The position numbers and the translations under genes are program-made. The notes under the pieces were generated by a model. The model was not told where the DNA came from and ran no database searches. It saw only the letters and a program-made list of their open reading frames with translations. 43,870 bases of DNA, taken from IMG/VR virus record IMGVR_UViG_3300021375_000056, positions 1-43,870 of that record; one strand, given 5' to 3'. This document shows positions 1 to 7,565 of the stretch, piece by piece. Position 1 is the stretch's first letter; the number at the start of each line of letters is the position of its first letter. The stretch comes from a virus.

Positions 1-136
1 ATAGATTTTCTCTAGCGTATTTGTAATCTGTTTCCATGTTCTCATGTCGAGAAGGAAGTTTAACTATCTTTGTTTCTTCTTTGATATCCGATTCTATATT
101 TAGAAGGTCATCTAATTTTTCATCTATTTCATTCAT
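1..136 (-). CDS. 16: Probable small terminase subunit gp16 (N-terminal part, cut by window edge)
   Basis: The ORF opens with ATG at base 136, two bases after the gp15 stop, and runs off the window after 45 codons. The peptide begins MNEIDEKLDDLLNIESDI and reaches a D-Y-K-Y-A-R-E-N-L segment. A short acidic N-terminus followed by 'DYxYARxNL' is what I associate with the small terminase subunit of marine T4-like phages, which recognises DNA for packaging and regulates the large subunit gp17. Position supports this: gp13-gp14-gp15-gp16-gp17 is the usual T4-like order. Only a fragment is visible, so the call rests mainly on synteny and this short motif. Confidence 0.65.
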   Translation of the reverse strand, partial: MNEIDEKLDDLLNIESDIKEETKIVKLPSRHENMETDYKYARENL

Positions 137-138
137 AA

Positions 139-1176
139 TTAACTATTATTTTCTTCACTGTAATCTGCTTTGACACCATCATCATAGAAAGTGACATTCT
201 CTGCAACAACAAAAGTATCGTCTGCATCGACTGAACCAACAAAGAGTAATTTATTACTAGCATCGGTCATATTCACAGCAGCCGAAACTGTTATTTGTTC
301 TCTGCCGGCTGCAATTGTTGTTATTGTGGGATTAGTATCTAAGTTAGTACCAAATACTTCATCTCCTACACTTATCTTACTATTTATCGCACTAGGAAAA
401 GTGATTATGTTTAAGTTGCTTACTGCATTTGATAACTCTTGGAATGCAGGTTCATAGTGTTTAACTTCTTTAACAAGTCCTGATGCACCTATTGTTGATG
501 ATGTGAATGTTTTATTACCATCGCCAATATAAGTTCTTTCAATAACATTCTTAATAATGTTGCCGGTGTAGATAGGACCAAAGAAGTATGTCTTCATTGT
601 AAAGTCTAAAGTGTATTCTATAACTCTTCTATCTTCCATTGAACCCTCATAGTCATCCTGAAATGATACTGAGTTTAATATTATGGGTACATCTCTATGG
701 TCTGCCATATCATCAACCATCTTCATGGTGACTGTATATTCTGGTTGAAAGTAAGGTAGTATTTGTTCTACGATTTGTAATGCATCATTCATATTCTTAG
801 TTAGAATAGATAATGTAAAGTTTAGATTATAAGGTGCAGGTGCATATTGAAAACCCTTTTTGCCATTTGTTTCCATTATAGGTTTGACTGCCCTTATAAG
901 TTTGTTCTGTTGTCTTTGAACATCATATTCAAAACCTGTCAATTCAAATGCCATCCTTGGCAACGATATTGCACTCCTATTTCTATCTGATAGATTCGCC
1001 TCTTCAGCAATTCTATCTAAGAACTTTTGTTTGGGACCATATGATATAGGCACCATAGGAGAAGATAAGACTGTTCCGTCTGCCTTAACTTTCTTAAACT
1101 GAATGTTATTAAACATCGTGCCAAATACTGATACGCATCGTTTAATAGTTTCATTGTAAAAATATGTACCGAACAT
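139..1176 (-). CDS. 15: Tail completion and sheath stabiliser protein gp15
   Basis: This 345-residue protein matches the gp15 family of T4-like phages, which forms the hexameric ring capping the tail tube and sheath and joins tail to neck. The N-terminus (MFGTYFYNETIKRCVSVFGTMFNNIQFKK) and the 'LPRMAFELTGFEYDVQRQQNK' region, here about residues 72-92, are typical of marine homologues, as is the later 'YFFGPIYTG' segment. The C-terminal 90 or so residues form an extra beta-rich module (ISVGDEVFG...) resembling modules in other virion proteins of this window. Its ATG overlaps the gp14 stop by one base (TAATG), so translation is probably coupled. It sits between gp14 and gp16 as expected. Confidence 0.88.
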   Translation of the reverse strand: MFGTYFYNETIKRCVSVFGTMFNNIQFKKVKADGTVLSSPMVPISYGPKQKFLDRIAEEANLSDRNRSAISLPRMAFELTGFEYDVQRQQNKLIRAVKPIMETNGKKGFQYAPAPYNLNFTLSILTKNMNDALQIVEQILPYFQPEYTVTMKMVDDMADHRDVPIILNSVSFQDDYEGSMEDRRVIEYTLDFTMKTYFFGPIYTGNIIKNVIERTYIGDGNKTFTSSTIGASGLVKEVKHYEPAFQELSNAVSNLNIITFPSAINSKISVGDEVFGTNLDTNPTITTIAAGREQITVSAAVNMTDASNKLLFVGSVDADDTFVVAENVTFYDDGVKADYSEENNS

Positions 1177-2027
1177 TATGGTTCACCAAATGGGTTTGTT
1201 TCTGATAAGTCTAAGTATGATGAATCTTTATTCTCAAAGTCTAAGTTCTGAGCAGCTGCATCATTATTGAATGTCATTCTATCGTCTATAGATGCGATAG
1301 TAAAGTTTGCACCATTGGCACCATTTAATATATCGCCAACTTGTAGTGTTGTTGTGATATCTTTTGCGAGTAGTTTACTTGTTGGTTGATGCCAAGATAC
1401 AACTTCTGCAACAACTGTACCATTTAGGGCGAGAGTTTCATTTGCAAGATAGTCTGTATTGTTTCCATTGTTCATTGTCATATTCAATGAGTATGCTTGT
1501 TCATCTTCTATCAAGTCTATGTCGCCAATTCCAGTGTCGAAATCTTCTTGACTGTATTCGAATAGTTCACATCTTAGTTTGAACACAAACAGTTTACCCA
1601 CTTGATAGAATGGGTCTTCATGTTCTACAAATTTAATTTCAAACATAGAACCACTAAGAGGGAAGTAGATTAAATCTCCTTCGTTTGGTCTAAATGATGT
1701 TGCAAGGTTTGAGTCTAGTGAGATAAATCTTTCCCAACTTCTCAATGATATAACAAAGGTCGCTTGGTCTCTAATCTGTAAACCAAACTTAGACATAAGG
1801 TCGCCTTCACCTTCAAAACCATCTGTATTTTCAATATACATCTCAACTGAGTATGCATCACCGAATTTAGATTGTACATCTTCATTGAGTATACTATCTT
1901 CTTCGATAACTTGTCGAGGTAGATACATTGTCTCGTGACCATACATTCTTAAAGACTCAACAACCAAATCTTCATAGAGATGTTGTTCAGAATTTACTGC
2001 ATGATTAAAAAATACATTTGTTGCCAT
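1176..2027 (-). CDS. 14: Neck protein gp14 (head completion)
   Basis: This 283-residue protein belongs to the gp14 neck family. The first 130 residues carry the family signature: 'FFNHAVNSEQHLYEDLVVES', then 'YGHETMYLPR', then 'FGDAYSVEMYIEN' and 'FGLQIRDQATFVISLRSWE'. In T4, gp13 and gp14 form the neck ring between portal and tail and complete the head after packaging. Residues of about 195-250 (GTVVAEVVSWHQPTSKLLAKD...VGDILNG) look like an inserted beta module of the kind repeated in gp53 and the gp7-like protein here. It starts six bases after the gp13 stop and shares a TAATG junction with gp15, so gp13-14-15 look like one transcription unit from the late promoter at 2874-2881. Confidence 0.9.
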   Translation of the reverse strand: MATNVFFNHAVNSEQHLYEDLVVESLRMYGHETMYLPRQVIEEDSILNEDVQSKFGDAYSVEMYIENTDGFEGEGDLMSKFGLQIRDQATFVISLRSWERFISLDSNLATSFRPNEGDLIYFPLSGSMFEIKFVEHEDPFYQVGKLFVFKLRCELFEYSQEDFDTGIGDIDLIEDEQAYSLNMTMNNGNNTDYLANETLALNGTVVAEVVSWHQPTSKLLAKDITTTLQVGDILNGANGANFTIASIDDRMTFNNDAAAQNLDFENKDSSYLDLSETNPFGEP

Positions 2028-2033
2028 AATCTA

Positions 2034-2849
2034 TTAACCCATCATGTCCATAGGTAACATGTCATGATTTAGTCTTGCCTCTTCTTCGAGTCTTGTTATT
2101 TCTTCTTGTGCCTCTTGTTTCATCTGTTGTCCGTCTAGTGTCACACCACCTGGTAATGCGATACCTGAGAATTTAGATAGATTCTCTCCCCACTGATATT
2201 TACATAATGCAGTTCCATATTTTTTCAACCACATGTCATTGTATACATCTGTAAAGTTATTTGGGTCTATCTTTCTATAACATTCAATAACAATATACTC
2301 ACCTTCATGTACAAAGTTTGAGTCCATGTGTAAGTATAATCTGTTTTGATGTTGATTGTAATTTATTGGTGTTCTACCAATAAGAATATGATTCATTGTT
2401 TGAATCTGTTGTTGAACCATCTCATAATGCAACATGTTAGTAGCGTTCATACTATATAAATCATTCAATCTTAACTGATATCTAATGTCCCACATGTTGA
2501 GTGCTGACTTATCATTGAATGGAAATATGTTCATAACTGCCATAACAAACTCTGGAAGAACAATGTAATTTTGTTGTTGTTTGAATTGTTCGTCTGTATA
2601 TGCGTGAGTACCAGCTGCGCTTTCAGTGAATGATTCATCACTCTTCATCTGAGTTTTTTTAGTGCCTGTCATTTGATGTTTTAGATAACATTTAATCGTT
2701 CCATCGTAATGATAATTGTAGAAGTATTGAAGTGCTTCGTCTATTCTATCATCAAACTGGTCTTCATCGATGTTGATTTCCAGAACAGGTGCACCAAGTT
2801 TTCTTTTGATGTACTCTTTAAATGTTGCTTTACTGTTTGGAGTTGCCAT
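2034..2849 (-). CDS. 13: Neck protein gp13
   Basis: This 271-residue protein matches the gp13 neck family of T4-like phages, which with gp14 seals the filled head and receives the tail. Visible family features include an N-terminal 'FKEYIKRKLGAPVLEINID' segment, 'QFDDRIDEALQYFYNYHYDG' about residues 31-50, 'DIRYQLRLNDLY' and the C-terminal 'WLKKYGTALCKYQWGENLSKF' region, followed by a Glu/Met-rich tail. The length is close to that of cyanophage gp13. It is the first gene of the neck group. A perfect TATAAATA box lies 24 bases upstream of the ATG, and a GGAAA-type ribosome site (acaggaaatact) lies between the box and the ATG. Confidence 0.9.
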   Translation of the reverse strand: MATPNSKATFKEYIKRKLGAPVLEINIDEDQFDDRIDEALQYFYNYHYDGTIKCYLKHQMTGTKKTQMKSDESFTESAAGTHAYTDEQFKQQQNYIVLPEFVMAVMNIFPFNDKSALNMWDIRYQLRLNDLYSMNATNMLHYEMVQQQIQTMNHILIGRTPINYNQHQNRLYLHMDSNFVHEGEYIVIECYRKIDPNNFTDVYNDMWLKKYGTALCKYQWGENLSKFSGIALPGGVTLDGQQMKQEAQEEITRLEEEARLNHDMLPMDMMG

Positions 2850-2873
2850 AGTAGTATTTCCTGTTTATACTAC

Positions 2874-2881
2874 TATTTATA
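2874..2881 (-). promoter_or_regulatory. T4-type late promoter box for the neck genes
   Basis: On the minus strand the eight bases read TATAAATA, the exact T4 late promoter -10 element recognised by the gp55-type sigma factor. It lies in the gap between the small membrane protein gene and gp13, 24 bases before the gp13 ATG, leaving room for a ribosome binding site. Confidence 0.8.
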
Positions 2882-2887
2882 TGAATT

Positions 2888-3148
2888 CTAATCTTGGAAA
2901 AAAGTTTTTGTTTGTAGTCTATCTATCTTCTCATCTATACGCTCTATAGAGTCGATAATTCTCTGAAAAGACTTCTCCATCTGTTCTCTAGTGACATAAT
3001 CCTTGGCGATTTCTTCTCTTGTTTTATTGATAAGAATATCCATTCTCTTTTGTTCAGCAAAGATTCCTCGAATCATCCATCCGACAGGAACTACTACAAC
3101 AGTAAGAACAATATTCCAAAGTAAGTGTGGGTCTATGACTATATCCAT
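2888..3148 (-). CDS. Small membrane-anchored coiled-coil protein (holin/spanin-like or virion)
   Basis: This 86-residue protein has one hydrophobic segment at about residues 9-30 (LLWNIVLTVVVVPVGWMIRG), followed by a charged, heptad-like helical region through residue 80 (FQRIIDSIERIDEKIDRLQ). One transmembrane helix plus a coiled coil occurs in haemolysin-XhlA-like and other small lysis or membrane proteins of phages, but no diagnostic motif is visible, so a lysis role is only a possibility. A late-type box (CATAAATA) ends exactly five bases before the ATG and no Shine-Dalgarno sequence is visible at normal distance, so the message may be leaderless. It lies between the oxygenase gene and the neck genes. 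Confidence 0.6.
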   Translation of the reverse strand: MDIVIDPHLLWNIVLTVVVVPVGWMIRGIFAEQKRMDILINKTREEIAKDYVTREQMEKSFQRIIDSIERIDEKIDRLQTKTFFQD

Positions 3149-3153
3149 AGTGT

Positions 3154-3161
3154 TATTTATG
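3154..3161 (-). promoter_or_regulatory. Late-type promoter box five bases from an ATG
   Basis: The minus strand reads CATAAATA followed by ACACT and the ATG of the 86-residue membrane protein gene. It matches TATAAATA in seven of eight positions. T4 late transcripts start roughly five to seven bases downstream of this box, so the RNA would begin at or next to the start codon. Confidence 0.55.
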
Positions 3162-3168
3162 AAACTAA

Positions 3169-3879
3169 CTACTGTATCAGCTTACCAAATCTATCTGTTT
3201 TGAACACTAAACCGATGTTTTCTTTATGCCATTCTTCGCCATTCTCTTCAATGAGAATTTCTCCATTGGGTTGTGAAATCTCTATATTAAACGATATACT
3301 ATATCTATCTTTATCTGTAGTGTTGGGTTCGACCATATGCATCAAACCACTAGGAAATAAAAGTATGTCTCCAGTTTTTGGTTGCCACCCCCAAGATTCT
3401 TCCATTCTAGGTGTCGATAAAGCCATTCCTACATAGTGTTTAGTTGTTTCTATAAACTTAATATCTCCCTCGTCTCCGTCTGCTCTAATATAACATGCAC
3501 CAGAATAAGTACAACCATTATGTAAATGTGGTGCATTATATCCACCTGGATAGTTTATGTTTCCCCATGAGTTATGCATAACACATTGAGCAGTTCCTCT
3601 TTCAAATCCACAATAACCCATAATCTCTTCTGTCACTGTTCTTTTAATTTGTCTCATCAACTTATTGAATATTGGATTGTTATCGATACCATCGTTTGAT
3701 TGCCAACCAAGACCTTTATTAGACCTTCTTCTACCTTCACGGTCTCTAGTTCTCATAGCATCCATTTCATCCTTCAACATTTGAAAGTACTCTGGTGTTA
3801 ATCCTTCTACTTTGTCTTCTGGATTAGATAACCATTCTCTAACACAAATTACTGCTGGACTAAATAGTTTAATCGCCAT
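3169..3879 (-). CDS. 2OG-Fe(II) oxygenase, TIGR02466/2OG-FeII_Oxy_5-like
   Basis: This 236-residue protein resembles the phage 2-oxoglutarate/Fe(II)-dependent oxygenase family typified by TIGR02466 (Pfam 2OG-FeII_Oxy_5). The signature is 'GGYNAPHLHNGCTYSGACYIR' around residues 112-132, 'PKTGDILLFPSGLMHMVEPN' at about 167-186, and 'DRYSISFNI' at 191-199. Candidate iron ligands are H118/H120 and H181, with R192 as the 2-oxoglutarate-binding arginine. Members hydroxylate or otherwise oxidise substrates that are mostly unknown; protein side chains are plausible. Its start overlaps the end of the DUF6065-like gene by 11 bases, placing it last in a tight cassette with a second oxygenase and a glycosyltransferase. 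A role in modifying the neighbouring fibre repeats is my inference. Confidence 0.82.
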   Translation of the reverse strand: MAIKLFSPAVICVREWLSNPEDKVEGLTPEYFQMLKDEMDAMRTRDREGRRRSNKGLGWQSNDGIDNNPIFNKLMRQIKRTVTEEIMGYCGFERGTAQCVMHNSWGNINYPGGYNAPHLHNGCTYSGACYIRADGDEGDIKFIETTKHYVGMALSTPRMEESWGWQPKTGDILLFPSGLMHMVEPNTTDKDRYSISFNIEISQPNGEILIEENGEEWHKENIGLVFKTDRFGKLIQ

Positions 3880-4705
3880 CTACTTCTCCTTTATGAAACG
3901 GACACTCTGGTGGAGGTTCCATTTCTTTAAAATTCTTACCTTTTTGTTTCCAATGTCCTTCACTTCTATATGCACCCATATTATTGGGTTTCTCTTTTAA
4001 CAGTTTATCGTACTTCTCTCTGTTTACTTGTTCCATGCCAGGAAGTTCTTGTATTCTTTCTTCGGTTCTATCTTTGTGCCATCCAGCAGTGTCTTTTAAC
4101 TGATAAGTCGATACCCATTCTTCTCTTTTGAAAGGTATAACTTGAACTAGGGGAGTTCCTTTTGGTATAACAAAAGAATGACTAACTTTAGGATAGAAAA
4201 TAATTTGTGAATTGTCTTGATTGATATTAAAGTCATCTGTATCTATAACACCTTGCCATGTTGCAAAATGATTGTTTTGAAATAAAAAGGGGTCTAAATA
4301 GAAACAAGAATAACCTTTTGGCGTTATTATATTCCAAGCATTTCTCATTTTAAATGCATCTTTAATTGGACCTTCTTCTCCCAAATAACTGAATGAGTGT
4401 GCAAACTGAGCTGCAGGATGAGAAGGAGATGCTTGAGATTGTGCAACCTCTTCACCAAATTCTTGAGTATATGTTTTGCCGTTATCAAAAACAACTTCCA
4501 TATCTCTATTCGCAAGAATGTACCAACCAGATTTTAACCAATCGTCCATTGCCGGACAAGCACGAATAGTCTGTATTCTTTGTCCTCTATCGTGTTGAAA
4601 GACTTTCATCTTTTTCCACCAATCAGGACTTAGTGATTTAGCAAGAACTGGTTTCCAGTCTCTAAGACTCTCTTCGTTAAATGTAGTAAAATCTATCGTT
4701 GGCAT
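3869..4705 (-). CDS. DUF6065-like protein of unknown function
   Basis: This 278-residue protein shows the layout I associate with DUF6065: an arginine/proline motif (RACPAMDDWL, about residues 48-57), a 'GWYIL...VFDNG' strand pair, a central 'ITPKGYSCFYLDPF' segment, 'GVIDTDDF', and a 'IPKGTPLVQVIPFKREEW' segment ending near residue 197. The pattern of short strands suggests a cupin-like beta barrel, but I see no clear metal triad. The C-terminus is charged and low in structure, ending in 'PPPECPFHKGE'. It overlaps the upstream oxygenase by 29 bases and the downstream oxygenase by 11, so the three are almost certainly co-expressed and may act on one substrate. Function is unknown. Confidence 0.6.
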   Translation of the reverse strand: MPTIDFTTFNEESLRDWKPVLAKSLSPDWWKKMKVFQHDRGQRIQTIRACPAMDDWLKSGWYILANRDMEVVFDNGKTYTQEFGEEVAQSQASPSHPAAQFAHSFSYLGEEGPIKDAFKMRNAWNIITPKGYSCFYLDPFLFQNNHFATWQGVIDTDDFNINQDNSQIIFYPKVSHSFVIPKGTPLVQVIPFKREEWVSTYQLKDTAGWHKDRTEERIQELPGMEQVNREKYDKLLKEKPNNMGAYRSEGHWKQKGKNFKEMEPPPECPFHKGEVDGD

Positions 4706-5411
4706 TATAAAATTCTTCCTTATTCACTAGTTCTATCTCGTCACCCCTAAGTACGATAGAACATCTATCTGCATATCGAGCTCGTTCTGTCGGCGCATCT
4801 GCACCGTGTGGTATTCTTCCATCAAACATTAATAATCTGTTTGGTTTAAACTCTATACTTCCTATAGAATGTTTTTCTATATGTTCTTCTCTTCCATCTA
4901 AACCAGCTTGATAAACACCCTTATCATAAAATCTTAAATCGCCACCCCATGCAGGATTCCAGAATTTATTGTAGTAATATAAAAATGACAAGTTCCATTC
5001 ATCTTTTTCATCACAATCACAATGAGTTGTACCATGTTGACCATGAGTCTGAGAATTAGTTCCCATATACTGAAATCTTTTCCACTTAAAACCAAAGTCT
5101 GTACATATCTTTCTATTCAACCATCTAGCATGTTCTACAGTGACATCTGTTTCTCCATCTTCCATTTTTGGATTACCATAATCATCTGTTTTAAAGAATG
5201 ATGCACCCCAAAGTTGATGATGAGGTAAACCTGTAGGATGTTGTGCATTTACTTGATTTTGTTTAGACCATCTAGGACCTTCAGAAGTTTTATGATGAAT
5301 CCATCGATGTGTAGAAGTTTCTAAGTAATCATCTATCACATAGACTTTATTTCCTAACGGAAAGTCTTTAATAGTAAAAGCTTTATCTACCTTGACTATT
5401 TCTAAGGACAT
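4677..5411 (-). CDS. 2OG-Fe(II) oxygenase, prolyl-4-hydroxylase-like
   Basis: This 244-residue protein has the double-stranded beta-helix signature of 2-oxoglutarate/Fe(II) oxygenases related to prolyl 4-hydroxylases. The HxD iron motif is H130-C-D132 in 'HGTTHCDCDEKDEWNLSFLYY', followed by 'PAWGGDLRFYD' (153-163), then 'FKPNRLLMFDGRIPHGADAP' with the distal ligand H202, and R216 in 'DRCSIVLR' as the likely 2-oxoglutarate anchor. All three ligands and the arginine are present, so the enzyme is predicted active. It starts three bases after the stop of the 183-residue gene and overlaps the DUF6065-like gene by 29 bases. Proline-rich fibre proteins encoded just upstream are attractive substrates, but the sequence does not prove this. 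Confidence 0.82.
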   Translation of the reverse strand: MSLEIVKVDKAFTIKDFPLGNKVYVIDDYLETSTHRWIHHKTSEGPRWSKQNQVNAQHPTGLPHHQLWGASFFKTDDYGNPKMEDGETDVTVEHARWLNRKICTDFGFKWKRFQYMGTNSQTHGQHGTTHCDCDEKDEWNLSFLYYYNKFWNPAWGGDLRFYDKGVYQAGLDGREEHIEKHSIGSIEFKPNRLLMFDGRIPHGADAPTERARYADRCSIVLRGDEIELVNKEEFYNANDRFYYI

Positions 5412-5414
5412 AAA

Positions 5415-5966
5415 CTACTCGATTAATGATTTTTGTGGTGTTGGAAATCTATTAATATATTCTTCTACATCTGGAAGTAAATCTTCTCTAGTTGATTTTA
5501 CATCATTCATAACATTTACATAAATGTTCCACAATACATCATAGTATTCAAGAACTCTTCGTGCATCTGACCTTAAAGGATGATTTGAACCATCTCTACC
5601 TGCAGCCATAACATCTACCAGACTTTCGAATCCATAAGATTCTATTTGTTGGTCTAAGTAATTTCTACCAACATCATTAATTTGTTGACTGTATTGATTG
5701 GATAATGTCACATCGGAAGGTGGAACAGAATTTTCAATGTAGTTTTCGATTGCATCTAACTCGACATCTGTTAATGCAATTTTTTCTTGTTCATCAAACT
5801 GAACATTGTCTTTCCACTCCATGATTTTGACTTCTATGTCATCATAGATAAGAACATCATACTCAAAACCTAAATTAGGTTTATCGACATTATCATGTCT
5901 CCATTCTAGGCCATTTGGTTTTCTAATAGTGAGATGACCATTCTCACAATAAATTAACATATTCAT
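5415..5966 (-). CDS. Possible tail-fibre assembly chaperone-like protein
   Basis: This 183-residue protein has no motif I can name with certainty. The N-terminal half is acidic and beta-like (MLIYCENGHLTIRKPNG... and a D/E-rich stretch). The C-terminal half is helical and reads 'SDARRVLEYYDVLWNIYVNV', then 'LLPDVEEYINRFPTP'. The pattern 'R..a..l..yrd.vW......v......lP.veE....lP' occurs in small phage tail-fibre assembly proteins of the Tfa/DUF4376 type, hence the tentative call. It lies between the glycosyltransferase and the first oxygenase in the modification cassette. A GGAG site precedes the ATG by a normal distance. Confidence 0.4.
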   Translation of the reverse strand: MNMLIYCENGHLTIRKPNGLEWRHDNVDKPNLGFEYDVLIYDDIEVKIMEWKDNVQFDEQEKIALTDVELDAIENYIENSVPPSDVTLSNQYSQQINDVGRNYLDQQIESYGFESLVDVMAAGRDGSNHPLRSDARRVLEYYDVLWNIYVNVMNDVKSTREDLLPDVEEYINRFPTPQKSLIE

Positions 5967-5980
5967 AACAACTCCATAAT

Positions 5981-7528
5981 TTAGTTTTGATGTTTATTTT
6001 TAAATCTTTCATACATATTTAGGTGTTCTATTTCAGAAGTATCCATACCTTCAATCCAAGGACCGCCTCTAGTATAATGTATAGCACAAGCACGCCACTT
6101 TTCTTCCTGTGTATCATGCCCCTCAGTTATAACATACCATTCTGGTATTTCTGATATCTTATCTGTCCATTCGAATTGATGTAGATATTTACCACTTTCA
6201 GTATTGATAACTTCTGGTGTAAGTTTCTTACAGTCTTCATGACCATTATTAAATATCATTAATGATGACCAAAGTTTTTTAGGATAAGATACATTCTTTT
6301 CACCGTTAAATTTTGTTTCAGCATAAGTATCAAAATCATACTGAACACATGCAACTGCATCATCTAAATCTAAGTAGTAGAACATTGGTAAAATACTTTC
6401 ATTGAATAGTATATCATCATCAATAAAAATACTAAATCCTTCATAATTTTCTAAGTAAGGAATTAAGAATCTACTATATGTGAACTCTGTTGATTGAGCT
6501 GCATACTCTCTATTATACTCTGGAATCTTTGATATGTCAAGAAACTTTATTTCAGGAGTCCAATCTCCTAATATGTCGTGTATATCACCGTGACCTGCTC
6601 CAAATAATATACTACTCTTAAGACATTTAGCACTTAGTTCTGCAATGTCTTTGTGTCTACTATCATATCCGACATAGATTGTCAAGGGTTTGCCAGCAGA
6701 AAGTTTATTTACTTTTTTATTGAAGTCTGTCACATCTCCTCTGAAGTTCATCTTCAATAAGTCACTATGTATTTCTAAATATCCACGAGTGAATGAAAAC
6801 GACATTGAGTAGTGGTCTGCATTTCTTTCTACAAGTTGCGACTTCATTTCGTCAATCATTTCATCTATGGGTGTTTCTGGAAGAGGTATAGCATCGTGGT
6901 TATCCCATATCCATAAATCTAAGTCTGGGTCATTCATAGTTTCAAAAACACCTGAACGAACAGAACCTGGGTGTATAGATAACTGATACATTCGTTCATC
7001 TCTGGAGTTCATGCCTGCTGTAGATACAGTACCTTGAATTGCATTCCATAGACCTTCTTTTCTGATACTATCGACTAACCAATGTGCCTTTGCACCATGA
7101 TAATACACAGCATTAAGACTAGAATCTTGTTGTTCGCTTAACTTAGTATCTGTAAATTCTTCTATCTTTTGATATTCATCGTTTGAATTTTTGAAATCCA
7201 TACCTGCAATTCCTGGTTTTGGATTTTGAGGTGGTGCAGTATATCCTTTAGAAAGAAAGTAATGATATGCCCATGAATGAGACTGTAATTTGTTCCAACC
7301 AAGAAACTTTTGTTCCTTGATTAACTTGGTCATATCACCCCATTTGACCTGTTTTAGTTTTCCTGTTCTGTTCTCTGTCACCCATTTTAAAGATTTATAT
7401 GCCTCTGTATCTTTATAATCTTCTTTCACATTAAAAGAACCCAACTGAACATGTGTGTTCTTATCTGCTGGATCCCAATCTTTGAGAAGTTCCTTTGTGT
7501 GCTCGAGTGAGTCTGATTTTACGCTCAT
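5981..7528 (-). CDS. Glycosyltransferase (GT-A, GT8-like) fused to an N-terminal ParB-like region
   Basis: This 515-residue protein has two parts. Residues 281-500 look like a GT-A fold glycosyltransferase: 'LTIYVGYDSRHKDIAELSAKC' at the start, 'FTYSRFLIPYL' around 349-359, 'FSIFIDDDILF' with the metal-binding DDD at 370-372, and 'AIHYTRGGPWIEG' at about 482-494, a classic late motif in GT8-type enzymes. The N-terminal part includes 'HWLVDSIRKEGLWNAIQGTV' and 'YQLSIHPGSVRSGVFE' (149-196), reminiscent of ParB-like domains; this is weaker. An ACTAAATA box lies 28 bases upstream. Placement directly after proline/threonine/tyrosine-rich fibre genes suggests it glycosylates fibre repeats, although it could modify other virion or host glycans. 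Confidence 0.78.
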   Translation of the reverse strand: MSVKSDSLEHTKELLKDWDPADKNTHVQLGSFNVKEDYKDTEAYKSLKWVTENRTGKLKQVKWGDMTKLIKEQKFLGWNKLQSHSWAYHYFLSKGYTAPPQNPKPGIAGMDFKNSNDEYQKIEEFTDTKLSEQQDSSLNAVYYHGAKAHWLVDSIRKEGLWNAIQGTVSTAGMNSRDERMYQLSIHPGSVRSGVFETMNDPDLDLWIWDNHDAIPLPETPIDEMIDEMKSQLVERNADHYSMSFSFTRGYLEIHSDLLKMNFRGDVTDFNKKVNKLSAGKPLTIYVGYDSRHKDIAELSAKCLKSSILFGAGHGDIHDILGDWTPEIKFLDISKIPEYNREYAAQSTEFTYSRFLIPYLENYEGFSIFIDDDILFNESILPMFYYLDLDDAVACVQYDFDTYAETKFNGEKNVSYPKKLWSSLMIFNNGHEDCKKLTPEVINTESGKYLHQFEWTDKISEIPEWYVITEGHDTQEEKWRACAIHYTRGGPWIEGMDTSEIEHLNMYERFKNKHQN

Positions 7529-7555
7529 AATATAGTTCCTTAATTTCTACACTAA

Positions 7556-7563
7556 TATTTAGT
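7556..7563 (-). promoter_or_regulatory. Late-type promoter box for the modification cassette
   Basis: The minus strand reads ACTAAATA, sharing TAAATA with the T4 late element. It lies 27 bases before the glycosyltransferase ATG. The same eight bases recur at 18116-18123 and 18707-18714, so this may be the phage's own variant of the late box. Confidence 0.55.
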
Positions 7564-7565
7564 GA

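Noticed and set aside
373-380. TAAATA-containing boxes inside genes (for example in gp15) as promoters
   Set aside because: In AT-rich DNA this hexamer occurs often by chance; I kept only those in gaps next to gene starts.
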